Source: Litoribaculum gwangyangense (GTDB taxonomy: Bacteria; Bacteroidota; Bacteroidia; Flavobacteriales; Flavobacteriaceae). From it: a DNA stretch of 64,000 bases. Positions within the stretch are counted from its first letter, which is position 1; each line of letters begins with the position of its first letter. A program made the translations under genes and the position numbers. Shown here piece after piece: positions 1 to 9,157 of this stretch. The notes beneath the pieces were generated by a model that saw only the letters and a list, made by a program, of their open reading frames with translations, was not told the origin of the DNA and did no database searches. The DNA lies in NCBI RefSeq assembly GCF_039543505.1, contig NZ_BAABJW010000001.1, forward strand, positions 124,001 through 188,000, written 5' to 3'.

Positions 1-674
1 AAACACAAGAAGAAATTGCAAAAACTATCCATGATAGAGGCATGAAAATGGGTGTTTTTGTGGCACACACCATTTATTGGAAAGAACCTACCCTTACTAC
101 TGGTAAAATAGATATCCGCGAAGCTTTTTTAAAAGAGATTGAAGAATCAGTAGAGGTTGCAAAACGTATCAATGCCAAATGGATGACTGTTGTTCCTGGG
201 TTTGTTGACTTAAGTTTAAATATGGACTTTCAAACCCAAAATGTTATCGAAACATTAAAACAAGCCTCTGCTATTTTAGAACCGCACGAACTAACCATGG
301 TATTAGAACCCTTAAACTTCCATAACCATCCTGGTTTGTTTCTTAGTCGTTCCCCACAAGCATTCCAAATATGTAAAGCCGTTAATTCGCCCTCGTGCAA
401 AATACTATTCGACATATACCACCAGCAAATACAAGAAGGAAACTTAATCCCAAATATCGATAGTTGTTGGGATGAAATTGCTTATTTCCAAATTGGCGAC
501 AATCCTGGTCGTAAAGAACCTACAACAGGCGAAATAAATTACAATAATATTTTTAAATTTATTCACTCCAGGGGATATAAAGGTCTATTAGGAATGGAGC
601 ATGGTAACTCCATAAATGGTATAAAAGGTGAATTAAATGTGATTGAAGCCTATAAAATTTCCGATAATTTTTAA
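1..674 (+). CDS. Hydroxypyruvate isomerase-like TIM-barrel protein (5' end outside window)
   Basis: This is a sugar-phosphate isomerase/epimerase of the xylose-isomerase-like TIM-barrel superfamily, closest in pattern to hydroxypyruvate isomerase. The frame is open to the left edge (codons from position 3 read TQEEIAKTIHDRG before the first ATG at 42), so the true start lies upstream and the Met at 42 is internal. Metal and catalytic-type segments are visible: LEPLN (Glu), FDIYHQQ (Asp/His), QIGDNPGRKEP and GMEHG (Glu near the C-terminus). It ends 9 bp before a Gfo/Idh/MocA oxidoreductase on the same strand, so the two probably form a carbohydrate-catabolic operon. The exact substrate cannot be read from the sequence. 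Confidence 0.8.
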   Translation, partial: TQEEIAKTIHDRGMKMGVFVAHTIYWKEPTLTTGKIDIREAFLKEIEESVEVAKRINAKWMTVVPGFVDLSLNMDFQTQNVIETLKQASAILEPHELTMVLEPLNFHNHPGLFLSRSPQAFQICKAVNSPSCKILFDIYHQQIQEGNLIPNIDSCWDEIAYFQIGDNPGRKEPTTGEINYNNIFKFIHSRGYKGLLGMEHGNSINGIKGELNVIEAYKISDNF

Positions 675-683
675 AAATAAATC

Positions 684-2141
684 ATGATAAAAAATAGCAA
701 TCCTAATGGCAGACGATCCTTTATTAGAAAAACTTCATTAGCAACCATAGGGATTTCAATCATCCCGCGCCATGTTATGGGAAAAGGGTTTATAGCTCCT
801 AGTGATAAATTAAACATTGCAGTTATAGGTGCGGGAGGGAAAGGCTATTCAGATATGATGAATGTTTGGAACAACGGTACATCAAATATTGCAGCCATTT
901 GTGATGTAGACTGGAATAGAGCGGCTAATGCTTTTACACAATTTCCAAAAGCCAAACAATTTAAAGACTACAGAAAACTATTAGAAGATATGAATGAGAT
1001 TGATGCTGTTACTGTATCAACACCAGATCATACCCACGCGGTAATAACTCTAGCCGCTATGCAATTAAATAAAGATGTTTATGTACAAAAACCATTAACA
1101 CATAATATTCATGAGGCCAGAGTCCTTACCGAGGCTGCGAATAAATACCAAATTGTTACCCAAATGGGAAATCAAGGTGCTTCAGGAAAGGGCGTACAGA
1201 CTATGATTGATTGGTTTGATTCTGGAATTATTGGTACTGTAAACCAAGTAGATGTTTGGACTAATAGACCTGTTTGGCCTCAAGGCATAAAAACTCCCAC
1301 TGACAAACCCAGCATTTTAGATAATTTAGATTGGGACACATGGGTAGGACCTGCAAAGTGGGTAGATTATCATCCATTATACCATCCTTTTAAATGGCGT
1401 GGATGGTGGAATTTTGGAACTGGTGCTCTTGGTGACATGGGCTGTCATTTAATGGATCCCCCTTACAGAGTTTTAGGATTGGGTTACCCTACTGAAGTTG
1501 AAAGTAGTGTAGGCTCCATATTCACTCAAGATTGGACACCAGATTATTATCCTGAATCATGTCCTCCATCATCAAGAACACAATTAAAATTTGAAGCTAC
1601 AGAAAAAAATCTTTCTTTCGTGAAACTAAATTGGACTGACGGCGGATTGCGTCCATTTCATCCAGACCTAATTCCAGCAGATCATCCTATTGGTGATGAC
1701 GACAGTTCAAATGGTGTTATTATGATAGGCGAAAAAGGCATAATGACTTGCGGCACTTATGGCAGAAAACCGAAAATTTATTTGAATTCTGGCGAACTTA
1801 TTCTTGCTGAAAATAAAGAAACAAAAGAAGATAATAAATTACCAGAAAACGGTCACCACATGCAATGGGTGGAAGCCTGTAAAGCAGGATTTGGAAGTGA
1901 AGCTCATAAAGCACTAACCTCTTCTTTCGATTTTGCTGGACCTTTAACCGAATCTATTTTAATGGGTAATCTCGCTATTAGAAGTTATAACCTTAGAGAA
2001 GAAACTAATAATAATAGATTTGTGTACCCTGGACGAAAAAAATTACTGTGGGATGGTGCCAATATGAAAATAACAAATTTTGAAGCGGCTAATCAATTTG
2101 TAAGGCGAAAATATCGAGAGGGTTGGACATTGGGAATTTAA
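684..2141 (+). CDS. Gfo/Idh/MocA family oxidoreductase with Tat signal
   Basis: Predicted NAD(P)-dependent sugar or inositol dehydrogenase, 485 aa. The N-terminus carries a twin-arginine signal (RRSFIRKTS followed by a short hydrophobic stretch), so the protein is probably exported folded, as many Bacteroidota members of this family are. A Rossmann nucleotide-binding motif (VIGAGGKGYSDM, about residues 46-57) follows. QKPLTHN near residue 133 matches the family's (E)KP motif, with Gln in place of Glu. The C-terminal half resembles the family's GFO_IDH_MocA C domain. It lies 9 bp after the isomerase gene, suggesting a shared periplasmic or cytoplasmic sugar pathway. Substrate unknown. Confidence 0.85.
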   Translation: MIKNSNPNGRRSFIRKTSLATIGISIIPRHVMGKGFIAPSDKLNIAVIGAGGKGYSDMMNVWNNGTSNIAAICDVDWNRAANAFTQFPKAKQFKDYRKLLEDMNEIDAVTVSTPDHTHAVITLAAMQLNKDVYVQKPLTHNIHEARVLTEAANKYQIVTQMGNQGASGKGVQTMIDWFDSGIIGTVNQVDVWTNRPVWPQGIKTPTDKPSILDNLDWDTWVGPAKWVDYHPLYHPFKWRGWWNFGTGALGDMGCHLMDPPYRVLGLGYPTEVESSVGSIFTQDWTPDYYPESCPPSSRTQLKFEATEKNLSFVKLNWTDGGLRPFHPDLIPADHPIGDDDSSNGVIMIGEKGIMTCGTYGRKPKIYLNSGELILAENKETKEDNKLPENGHHMQWVEACKAGFGSEAHKALTSSFDFAGPLTESILMGNLAIRSYNLREETNNNRFVYPGRKKLLWDGANMKITNFEAANQFVRRKYREGWTLGI

Positions 2142-2155
2142 TCTTAGCCTCGTTT

Positions 2156-2506
2156 TTAATTTTTTAATTGAAACATTAAGGCTATGGCTGCTAGAACTAA
2201 GCCCAAAAATTCTCTTGTTCCCTCTAGGTATGGTTTTTCATAAATCATTTCACCAAAAACCTCTGATTTATTTTCAATTTGTAACCATTCAAAAAAATAT
2301 TGAACATAAAATTCAGAATAGATTAATATCCCTAAAACTACAACTAAAATTAAAGGCTTTGGTAATTTCTTGAAAATGGCAATAAAAGAAATCAAAGCTA
2401 CACATCCATAAATCAAAAACCAATGCAAAGGGTCTGGGTCATTTAATTGAAATACTGCAAACAAGGCAAATAATACAAATAGTAAAATATTTATAAACTT
2501 CTTCAT
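2156..2506 (-). CDS. Transmembrane family 220-like protein
   Basis: Small integral membrane protein of about 116 aa with four hydrophobic segments. The N-terminal pattern AVFQLNDPDPLHWFLIYG matches the signature of the TMEM220 family, whose function is unknown. I chose the ATG at 2506 (MKKFINILL) rather than the upstream GTG at 2548, because it places the first membrane helix at the N-terminus and gives the usual family length. It is convergent with the Gfo/Idh gene, only 14 bp apart. Confidence 0.7.
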   Translation of the reverse strand: MKKFINILLFVLFALFAVFQLNDPDPLHWFLIYGCVALISFIAIFKKLPKPLILVVVLGILIYSEFYVQYFFEWLQIENKSEVFGEMIYEKPYLEGTREFLGLVLAAIALMFQLKN

Positions 2507-2644
2507 CTTAGTTTGTTTTATATCCAAATTTAATAAATCTACTATCACTTTTAAGAATAATACTTTGATAAATCTAAGATATTTATGATTTAGTACTTAT
2601 TTTTTGAGTCAATGATGCATGGCTAACTTCTTAATAATATTTTA

Positions 2645-2652
2645 TAAATTTG
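2645..2652 (+). promoter_or_regulatory. Candidate -7 element of the TonB receptor gene
   Basis: TAAATTTG is an exact match to the Bacteroidota -7 consensus TAnnTTTG, 43 bp before the ATG of the TonB-dependent receptor. I see no TTG at -33 spacing, so the promoter may be weak or activator-dependent. Confidence 0.45.
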
Positions 2653-2695
2653 CCACTTGTAAATAATTTTAACAGTTTATTACCCCATTTTTATT

Positions 2696-5506
2696 ATGAA
2701 TAAAGTTAAACTACTATTTCTAATTTTTGTGTTTTCATCATTATTTTTATCAGCTCAATCTTCCTTGACTGGAAATGTGAAAAATATGAAGAACCAACCT
2801 CTTGAAGGAGCTGCAATTTCTTTAATTTCTACAAGTTTTTATAGCATTTCAAATTCTGATGGAGATTTTAAAATACAAAATTTACCTAAGGGAAATTATA
2901 TCATAGAAATAACCTACTTAGGATATAAAACAATAAATGAAAGTATAGATGTTAAAGAAATAAATGAAACATATACATTTATACTAGAGGAAGATTTATT
3001 AAACCTGCAAAGCGTGGTTGTTACTGGTACGTTCGACCCTAGAATACAATTAGAATCAACCACATCAGTTAGCGTACTAAACTCAAAAACTATTCAGCAA
3101 ACGTTTCCTCAAGGAACCGCAAGTTTGTTACAAAATATTCCGGGTACTTTTATAGATGCCTCTGCAGGAGAAGTTTTTACAAAAGTTTATAATAGAGGTA
3201 TTTCAGCATCTGCTGAGGATGATATGGGTTGGTACTATGTATCACTTCAAGAGGATGGACTTCCTGTGAGTTTAGTTCAACATTCCTATTATAGTCCAGA
3301 TCTATTCCATCGCGTGGATTTAACAACTAAAACCGTTGAAGCCATAAGGGGTGGAAGTTCATCAATTACAGCACTTAATGCACCTGGTGGGATTTTTAAC
3401 TTTATATCTCATGGTATTCGTGATGATTTTGGAGGAGAAGTTCAAATATCTGGTGGATTACAAGGTGAGGAAAACGCACTATTTAAAGTTGATGCTAATT
3501 TTGGCGGTTCATTAGGAAATAATTGGTATATAAATGCTGGTGGACATTACAGACATGATGAAGGTGCAAGAAATACAAATTTCACTTTTAGTAAAGGTGG
3601 GCAATTTAGATTTAATGTTATTAAAAAAAATGAAAGAGGCTACCTAAAGTTTTATGGCAAAATTTTAGATGATTATACCAATAGATGGACGGGTGTTGCC
3701 GCTACTAATTGGGATAACCCTACTCCTGCTTTTGGTCAAGATTTTAATTCGACATCTTTATTAATGCCTGGTTTTTCGGGAAATATTCCTGATGGAAGAT
3801 CCTTAAACAATGGAAGCACAAATAGTTTTGATCCCTCTCAAGGTGTCTATGCAAGAGACCTTGCCTTTGGTTTTGATGTTTCCCAAGATTTAGGAAACAA
3901 CTGGTCTATAAAAAATAACATAAAAGTTTCAGCTAAAAATGCCAACTGGCAAACCTCAATAAGTAATGCGTTTGTTTCTCTTAATAATCCCTTGGCTTAT
4001 TTTATTAGTGGCGCAGATTTTCCAATAGGACAGGTTGTTTTTCGAGACACACAATCTGGTGAAGAATTGGCTAGAATAAATAATTCAGGCATTTTATCAG
4101 GCCAATCTATACAATACCTAGGACAAGGAACCTTACCAAATGATGCCATAATGGGAACCTCAGCTTGGTATAAAGACAATACGGCCGATGAATTAATGAA
4201 CCAATTTACCTTAAGAAAAGAGTACAAAAACCACGATATAACAACTGGCTTTTCTTTAGGCTTGTCAGATACATCTATGTTCACTCAAGGCACTTTTGCT
4301 TATGTAACTTATGAACCCAACCCCAGAATGTTACAAGTTACCCTTGAGAATCCTGGAGACCCTGTAATTGCTTTGTCTGATGCAAACGGTTTGAGTAATT
4401 ATGGGGGATTGTTTTTTGTTAATGCTGAAGCAAAAGTAAGTCAACTTGCTACTTTTATTAATGACAGATGGAAAATTTCTGATAATATCCACCTGGATTT
4501 AGGTGTTCGATATGAGTCCATTAAACATAAAGGAAGTAAAGATCGTTTCGCACCGTTTGCACAAAATGGAGGTTTCGATGGAAATAATAATACCGCATAT
4601 GATAATGGTATTTTAGCTTCAACTGGGCAAAAAGACAACTTTAACTACACCTACAACTATGTATCTTTTTCAGGAGGTATAAACTATAAGATAAATGAAG
4701 AAGCTGCAATTTTCACTAGGTTTTCACAAGGAAATAAGGCTCCTGAACTAAACTATTATTTTAATAATTTTTCAAATGTTCCAATAAATCAAGAAGGAGC
4801 TGTTCAAAAAATAACTCAATTGGAAATAGGCTCTAAATATAACCTTAAAGATTTTTCATTTACAACAACCGCTTTTTGGAGTGAATTAAATAATATCGGA
4901 ATCGCTAATTTTGAATTTGATTCTGACAATAATAGTGTTTTTTACACTCCTATTCAATTTAACACTTCCAGAACAATTGGCCTAGAATGGGAAAGTGTTT
5001 TTACACCAATCGAAAATTTTGCTTTTCGTTTTAATGGTATTATACAAAAACCAAAAGCAACAGAATGGAAAATTTATAATGCCGCAGAATCTGTTGATAT
5101 CAGTGATGATACTATTGAAGATTTCTCAGGAAACACACTACCTTTTAATCCTAGATTAATGTTTAACTTCAGTAATGAATATCAAAAAAATAAAATAAGT
5201 GCGTTTTTTAAATGGCAATTTATGGGAAAACGTGAGGGAAATGTTGCTAACGGATTTAAACTTCCAGCATATAGCATTTTTAATTTAGGTCTTGGATATG
5301 AAATAAATGAAAAATTATCGGCAAATTTATTAGTCAACAATCTTTTTAACTCTGAAGGCTTAGCTAATTTTTTTGGGGAAAACAGTTTTGGCGCTAATGC
5401 CAATGGTGCTACCCCAGAGTTTATTCAGGCCAACCCGGATGCTAGCTTTGTTGTGGTTCCAGTGCTCCCGAGAGGTACTTTATTAAAACTGAATTACAAG
5501 ATCTAA
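2696..5506 (+). CDS. TonB-dependent outer membrane receptor
   Basis: 936-aa outer-membrane active-transport barrel. A signal peptide (about residues 1-20, ending SAQ) is followed by a carboxypeptidase-regulatory-like beta-sandwich (about 22-100; GNVKNMKNQPLEGAAI ... GYKTI). Next comes a plug domain (about 105-240; LLQNIPGTFIDASAG ... IRGGSSSITALNAPGGIFNF), then a long beta-barrel ending in the hydrophobic terminus LKLNYKI. No SusD-like lipoprotein follows, so this is not a SusCD pair. The neighbours give no direct clue to the ligand. Family known, substrate not determinable; a siderophore, peptide or glycan are all possible. Confidence 0.9.
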   Translation: MNKVKLLFLIFVFSSLFLSAQSSLTGNVKNMKNQPLEGAAISLISTSFYSISNSDGDFKIQNLPKGNYIIEITYLGYKTINESIDVKEINETYTFILEEDLLNLQSVVVTGTFDPRIQLESTTSVSVLNSKTIQQTFPQGTASLLQNIPGTFIDASAGEVFTKVYNRGISASAEDDMGWYYVSLQEDGLPVSLVQHSYYSPDLFHRVDLTTKTVEAIRGGSSSITALNAPGGIFNFISHGIRDDFGGEVQISGGLQGEENALFKVDANFGGSLGNNWYINAGGHYRHDEGARNTNFTFSKGGQFRFNVIKKNERGYLKFYGKILDDYTNRWTGVAATNWDNPTPAFGQDFNSTSLLMPGFSGNIPDGRSLNNGSTNSFDPSQGVYARDLAFGFDVSQDLGNNWSIKNNIKVSAKNANWQTSISNAFVSLNNPLAYFISGADFPIGQVVFRDTQSGEELARINNSGILSGQSIQYLGQGTLPNDAIMGTSAWYKDNTADELMNQFTLRKEYKNHDITTGFSLGLSDTSMFTQGTFAYVTYEPNPRMLQVTLENPGDPVIALSDANGLSNYGGLFFVNAEAKVSQLATFINDRWKISDNIHLDLGVRYESIKHKGSKDRFAPFAQNGGFDGNNNTAYDNGILASTGQKDNFNYTYNYVSFSGGINYKINEEAAIFTRFSQGNKAPELNYYFNNFSNVPINQEGAVQKITQLEIGSKYNLKDFSFTTTAFWSELNNIGIANFEFDSDNNSVFYTPIQFNTSRTIGLEWESVFTPIENFAFRFNGIIQKPKATEWKIYNAAESVDISDDTIEDFSGNTLPFNPRLMFNFSNEYQKNKISAFFKWQFMGKREGNVANGFKLPAYSIFNLGLGYEINEKLSANLLVNNLFNSEGLANFFGENSFGANANGATPEFIQANPDASFVVVPVLPRGTLLKLNYKI

Positions 5507-5512
5507 AAAAAT

Positions 5513-5550
5513 AAAAGCCTCAAAAACATAATGCTTTTGAGGCTCTTTAA
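5513..5550. terminator. Bidirectional Rho-independent terminator
   Basis: GCCTCAAAA (5517-5525) pairs perfectly with TTTTGAGGC (5535-5543) around a 9-nt loop, with A-rich sequence on the left and T-rich on the right. It sits between the convergent TonB receptor and azurin genes and can serve both. Confidence 0.8.
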
Positions 5551-5565
5551 ATAAATTTTTTAAGT

Positions 5566-6084
5566 TTATTCCACAATAAATTTTCCTTTCATTAAACCTG
5601 AATGACCTGGAAAACTACATAAAAAATCATATACTCCTGGTTCTGGAGCATCAAACTCAATAGATGTTACTTGTCCTCCACCAATAAGATCTGTATGAGC
5701 AATAACATCTTGAGTTGCTTTTGGTATGTATTTATTATCTCTTTCAACAGCAGCTTTGGCAGCAAATTCAGTAAGATTTACACCTTGTTTTAAAATAACT
5801 ACATTATGCCCCATAACGTTTACATCAAGTTTTCCAATATGTCTTAAAGTTAATTTTACGTTTTGACCTGCTTTAACTTTAATTTCTTTGATATTAAATT
5901 GCATTAAATCATTACCCGTAATAACAATGTTAGCAACATTAACATCCTCATCTACATCTGCCTTTTCAGGTTCATTGCTTTTTTCATAAGTAAACCCCTC
6001 TTTCTTTTCCTCTTTTTTACCACCACAATTAAAAATTAACGTTGCTAATAAAAGGTATAGTAATTGAGTTCTAATAATTTTCAT
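5566..6084 (-). CDS. Azurin-like cupredoxin lipoprotein
   Basis: 172-aa blue-copper electron carrier anchored at the cell envelope. A lipoprotein-type signal ends at Cys20 (LIFNC, then GGKKEEKK). The cupredoxin fold covers about residues 50-172. The copper ligands of azurin are visible: His93 in MGHN, then Cys156, His161 and Met165 in LCSFPGHSGLMKG. ANIVITGNDLMQF and AHTDLIGGGQ are typical azurin segments. In the family, azurins pass electrons between periplasmic redox enzymes such as cytochromes. The gene starts 17 bp after the end of the gapN-like gene on the same strand, so it is probably transcribed with it, although no metabolic link is obvious. Confidence 0.9.
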   Translation of the reverse strand: MKIIRTQLLYLLLATLIFNCGGKKEEKKEGFTYEKSNEPEKADVDEDVNVANIVITGNDLMQFNIKEIKVKAGQNVKLTLRHIGKLDVNVMGHNVVILKQGVNLTEFAAKAAVERDNKYIPKATQDVIAHTDLIGGGQVTSIEFDAPEPGVYDFLCSFPGHSGLMKGKFIVE

Positions 6085-6101
6085 GTTAAAATGTTTTAAT
6101 G

Positions 6102-7694
6102 TTATAATATATAATCAGTGCTTATAAAGTTAGATATTTTTTTGTCAAGAAGTTCATTTAATATGGCTTTATTGTACTCATTATCTTTAGAAGCCACAAA
6201 TGTTCTTATTGAAAATGATCTTAAAGCATCATGCACACTTAATGTGCCATAAGCAGAATCTTTCCTTCCTGTGAAAGGGTATACATCGGGACCACGTTGA
6301 CAAGAACTGTTTAAATTTACTCTACAAACTAAGTTAACTAATGTATCAATTAAAGGCGCTAATGTGTTTACATTTTTGCCAAACAAACTTACTTGTTGCC
6401 CATAGTTAGATTCTGCCATATCATCTAAAGGTTCATCTATATTTTTAAAAGATATAATTGGAACGACAGGCCCAAATTGTTCTTCTTGATAAACTCTCAT
6501 ATCCTTACTTACGGGATACAATACTGCTGGAAAAATAAAGTTTTCTGATGTTTTACCTCCTTTTTCATTTAGAATATTAGCTCCTTTTTCTTTAGCATCG
6601 TCAATCAACTCTTGAATATATGCAGGTTTATCTGATTCAGGAAGTGGTGTTAATTTCACGCCTTCTTCCCATGGATTTCCAAATTTAAGAGCATCTACTT
6701 TAGCTGAAAAGCGCTTATTAAATTCGTCGACTAGAGAATCATGAACATATAGCACTTTTAAAGCTGTACAACGTTGTCCGTTAAAAGATAAGGTTCCTGC
6801 AATACACTCGCTTACAGCCAAATCTAAATCCGCATCTGGTAAAACAATGGCTGGGTTTTTTGCTTCCAACCCTAAAACCATACGCAATCTATTTCCTTTG
6901 GGATGAACCGATTGTAAAGTGTTCGCAGACTTACTATTACCAATCAGAGCCAAAACATCAATTTTGCCAGATTGCATAATGGGTGTGGCCAAAACTCGGC
7001 CACGTCCATAAATGATATTTACCACACCTTTTGGGAAGCTACTTTGAAACGCTTCCATTAAAGGTGAAATTAATAAAACTCCATGTTTGGCCGGTTTAAA
7101 AACAACCGTATTGCCCATAATTAAAGCAGGAATTAAAAGCGTAAAGGTTTCATTCAGTGGGTAATTGTATGGACCTAAACACAATACGGTTCCCAGTGGA
7201 CCTCTACGAATGTGGGCATATACGCCATCATTCTTTTCAAACTTTGCAGAATTTCTATCCAGCTGTTTATAATCTTCTATGGTATCATAAATATAATCAA
7301 CGGTTCTATCAAATTCCTTCTCAGAATCTGGAAGGTTTTTACCAATTTCCCACATTAAAAGCTTGACAACCTCCTCACGCTTGGTTTTCATTTGCTTAAC
7401 AAACTTTTCCATGCATTTAATACGGGCTTCAACTTTCATGGTTGGCCATAAGCCTTGTCCTTTATCATAAGCATTTAAAGCAGAATTTAATGTTTCCATG
7501 GCTTCATTTTCACCCAAATTAGGAATGGTTCCAAGTAATGTTGGTTGATAATTTTCTGTTGAGGAAATGGTTGAGTAAACCTCGGTGGTTTCTCCATTCC
7601 AAGTTTTTAATTCACCATCAACCAAATAGGTTTTTTGATGTAAAAGGGATGTGATTTTATACTGTTGAGGGATTTCTACTATTGTGGAATTCAT
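6102..7694 (-). CDS. gapN: NADP-dependent non-phosphorylating glyceraldehyde-3-phosphate dehydrogenase
   Basis: 530-aa aldehyde dehydrogenase of the GapN (ALDH11-like) type. It would oxidise glyceraldehyde-3-phosphate directly to 3-phosphoglycerate and make NADPH without ATP. The ALDH landmarks are present: GPYNYPLNE, the cofactor site VFKPAKHG, the catalytic Glu in GLEAKNP (LELGG-equivalent) and the catalytic Cys in FNGQRCTALK. The C-terminal block CQRGPDVYPFTGRKDS with SVHDALRSFSIR is characteristic of the GapN branch. The ATG at 7694 is well placed. It is followed closely by the azurin gene. The specificity call is by family resemblance; a semialdehyde substrate is the main alternative. 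Confidence 0.8.
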   Translation of the reverse strand: MNSTIVEIPQQYKITSLLHQKTYLVDGELKTWNGETTEVYSTISSTENYQPTLLGTIPNLGENEAMETLNSALNAYDKGQGLWPTMKVEARIKCMEKFVKQMKTKREEVVKLLMWEIGKNLPDSEKEFDRTVDYIYDTIEDYKQLDRNSAKFEKNDGVYAHIRRGPLGTVLCLGPYNYPLNETFTLLIPALIMGNTVVFKPAKHGVLLISPLMEAFQSSFPKGVVNIIYGRGRVLATPIMQSGKIDVLALIGNSKSANTLQSVHPKGNRLRMVLGLEAKNPAIVLPDADLDLAVSECIAGTLSFNGQRCTALKVLYVHDSLVDEFNKRFSAKVDALKFGNPWEEGVKLTPLPESDKPAYIQELIDDAKEKGANILNEKGGKTSENFIFPAVLYPVSKDMRVYQEEQFGPVVPIISFKNIDEPLDDMAESNYGQQVSLFGKNVNTLAPLIDTLVNLVCRVNLNSSCQRGPDVYPFTGRKDSAYGTLSVHDALRSFSIRTFVASKDNEYNKAILNELLDKKISNFISTDYIL

Positions 7695-7879
7695 ATGTTT
7701 GGATGTTGTATGTAACTAAAGCTAAGATACTTATTATTTAGTTAAAATTGAAGCAAACAGTAAGCTGAGAATAAAAAAATGCCATATCCTTAACAATACT
7801 ATAAAAGGAGAATAAATTGTGGAAAACTCAAACGTTTTCGAAAAAAAACAAAAGAAATAAAATTTGATTATTGGGCATT

Positions 7880-9145
7880 TTACACCAAAAATTGAAACAA
7901 ATCGGGTTTATTATTGAGGTAATCTCCATAAAAATTATGGGTTTTCATTTTTGTAATGAGTGGTTGTAAATCATTCGCAGATTTTAATTGAATTCCAACC
8001 ACCGCTGACCCATTTTCACGGTTTGTTTTTTTAGCATATTGAAAATAAGTGATATCATCATTTTTTCCTAAAATATCAACTACAAATTCCTTTAAAGCAC
8101 CGGCACGCTGTGGGAAATTCACAATAAAATAATGCTTTAAATTAGCGTACAATAAAGCACGTTCTTTAATTTCTGGTGTACGGGTGATATCATTGTTACT
8201 TCCACTTACAATACAAACAACGTTTTTATCTTTTATTTCTTCAGCATAAAAGTCTAGCGCAGATATACTCAATGCCCCTGCTGGCTCTACCACAATGGCG
8301 TCTTTATTGTAAAGCTCTAAAATAGTTTCACATACCTTACCTTCAGGAACTGTAATCATATCATGTAGGTTTGCTTTACAAATTGGGAAAGTTAAATCCC
8401 CAACACGCTTTACAGCAGCGCCATCAATAAATTTTTCGATATGCTCTAACTCAGTATTTTTATTATTTCTAATGGAAACAGACATGGATGGTGCTCCCTC
8501 CGGTTCCACACCTATAATTTTTGTATTCGGGGACAGACTTTTAAAAAGAGTTGATAATCCAGCGGCTAAACCACCACCACCCACAGCTAAAAAAACATAA
8601 TCAATAGGATGATTGGTTTGTTCCAATATTTCGAGACCAATAGTTCCTTGTCCTTCAATAACTTTTTTATCATTAAAAGGGTGTATAAATACCTGATTTT
8701 GTTGTTCACATGCTAACATAGCCGCATGGTAGGCATCATCATAGGTATCACCAACCAATTTAATATCAATATAATCTTCACCAAACATTTTTACTTGTTC
8801 AATTTTTTGGTTTGGTGTGGGAGCTGGCATGAAGATGGTGCCTTTAATCTTTAATAAATTACAAGATAAAGCGACTCCCTGTGCATGGTTACCAGCACTT
8901 GAACAAACCACTCCTTTTGATGCTTCTTCTTTGGATAAGGAACTTATTTTATTGTATGCCCCTCTAATTTTGTAAGACCTTACTTGCTGAAGATCTTCTC
9001 GTTTAAACAAAATATTAGACCCAAATTGTTTTGAATATCTAGGACTTAAACTTAAAGGCGTAACTGCCGATACTTTTTTAATGGTATCGGCAGCTACTCT
9101 AATTTTATCTAGTTTAGGAAAATATATTTCTTTTTCCTTATTCAT
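7880..9145 (-). CDS. ilvA: Threonine ammonia-lyase (threonine deaminase)
   Basis: 421-aa PLP enzyme converting threonine to 2-oxobutanoate, the first committed step to isoleucine. The PLP lysine lies in SYKIRGAYNKI (about residue 58), the phosphate-binding glycine loop is AVGGGGLAAGL, and SAGNHAQGVA is the conserved Asn segment. The C-terminal about 80 residues (YFIVNFPQRAGALKEFV ...) form a single ACT-like regulatory domain, shorter than the double domain of the 514-aa E. coli enzyme. The protein may therefore be regulated by isoleucine through one domain. It is the last gene of the ilv operon, 12 bp after ilvC. Confidence 0.95.
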   Translation of the reverse strand: MNKEKEIYFPKLDKIRVAADTIKKVSAVTPLSLSPRYSKQFGSNILFKREDLQQVRSYKIRGAYNKISSLSKEEASKGVVCSSAGNHAQGVALSCNLLKIKGTIFMPAPTPNQKIEQVKMFGEDYIDIKLVGDTYDDAYHAAMLACEQQNQVFIHPFNDKKVIEGQGTIGLEILEQTNHPIDYVFLAVGGGGLAAGLSTLFKSLSPNTKIIGVEPEGAPSMSVSIRNNKNTELEHIEKFIDGAAVKRVGDLTFPICKANLHDMITVPEGKVCETILELYNKDAIVVEPAGALSISALDFYAEEIKDKNVVCIVSGSNNDITRTPEIKERALLYANLKHYFIVNFPQRAGALKEFVVDILGKNDDITYFQYAKKTNRENGSAVVGIQLKSANDLQPLITKMKTHNFYGDYLNNKPDLFQFLV

Positions 9146-9157
9146 AAAAAAGTTTTT

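Noticed and set aside
2696..5506. SusC/SusD polysaccharide-utilisation locus
   Set aside because: There is no SusD-like lipoprotein or glycoside hydrolase next to the receptor, and the downstream neighbours are azurin and GAPDH.
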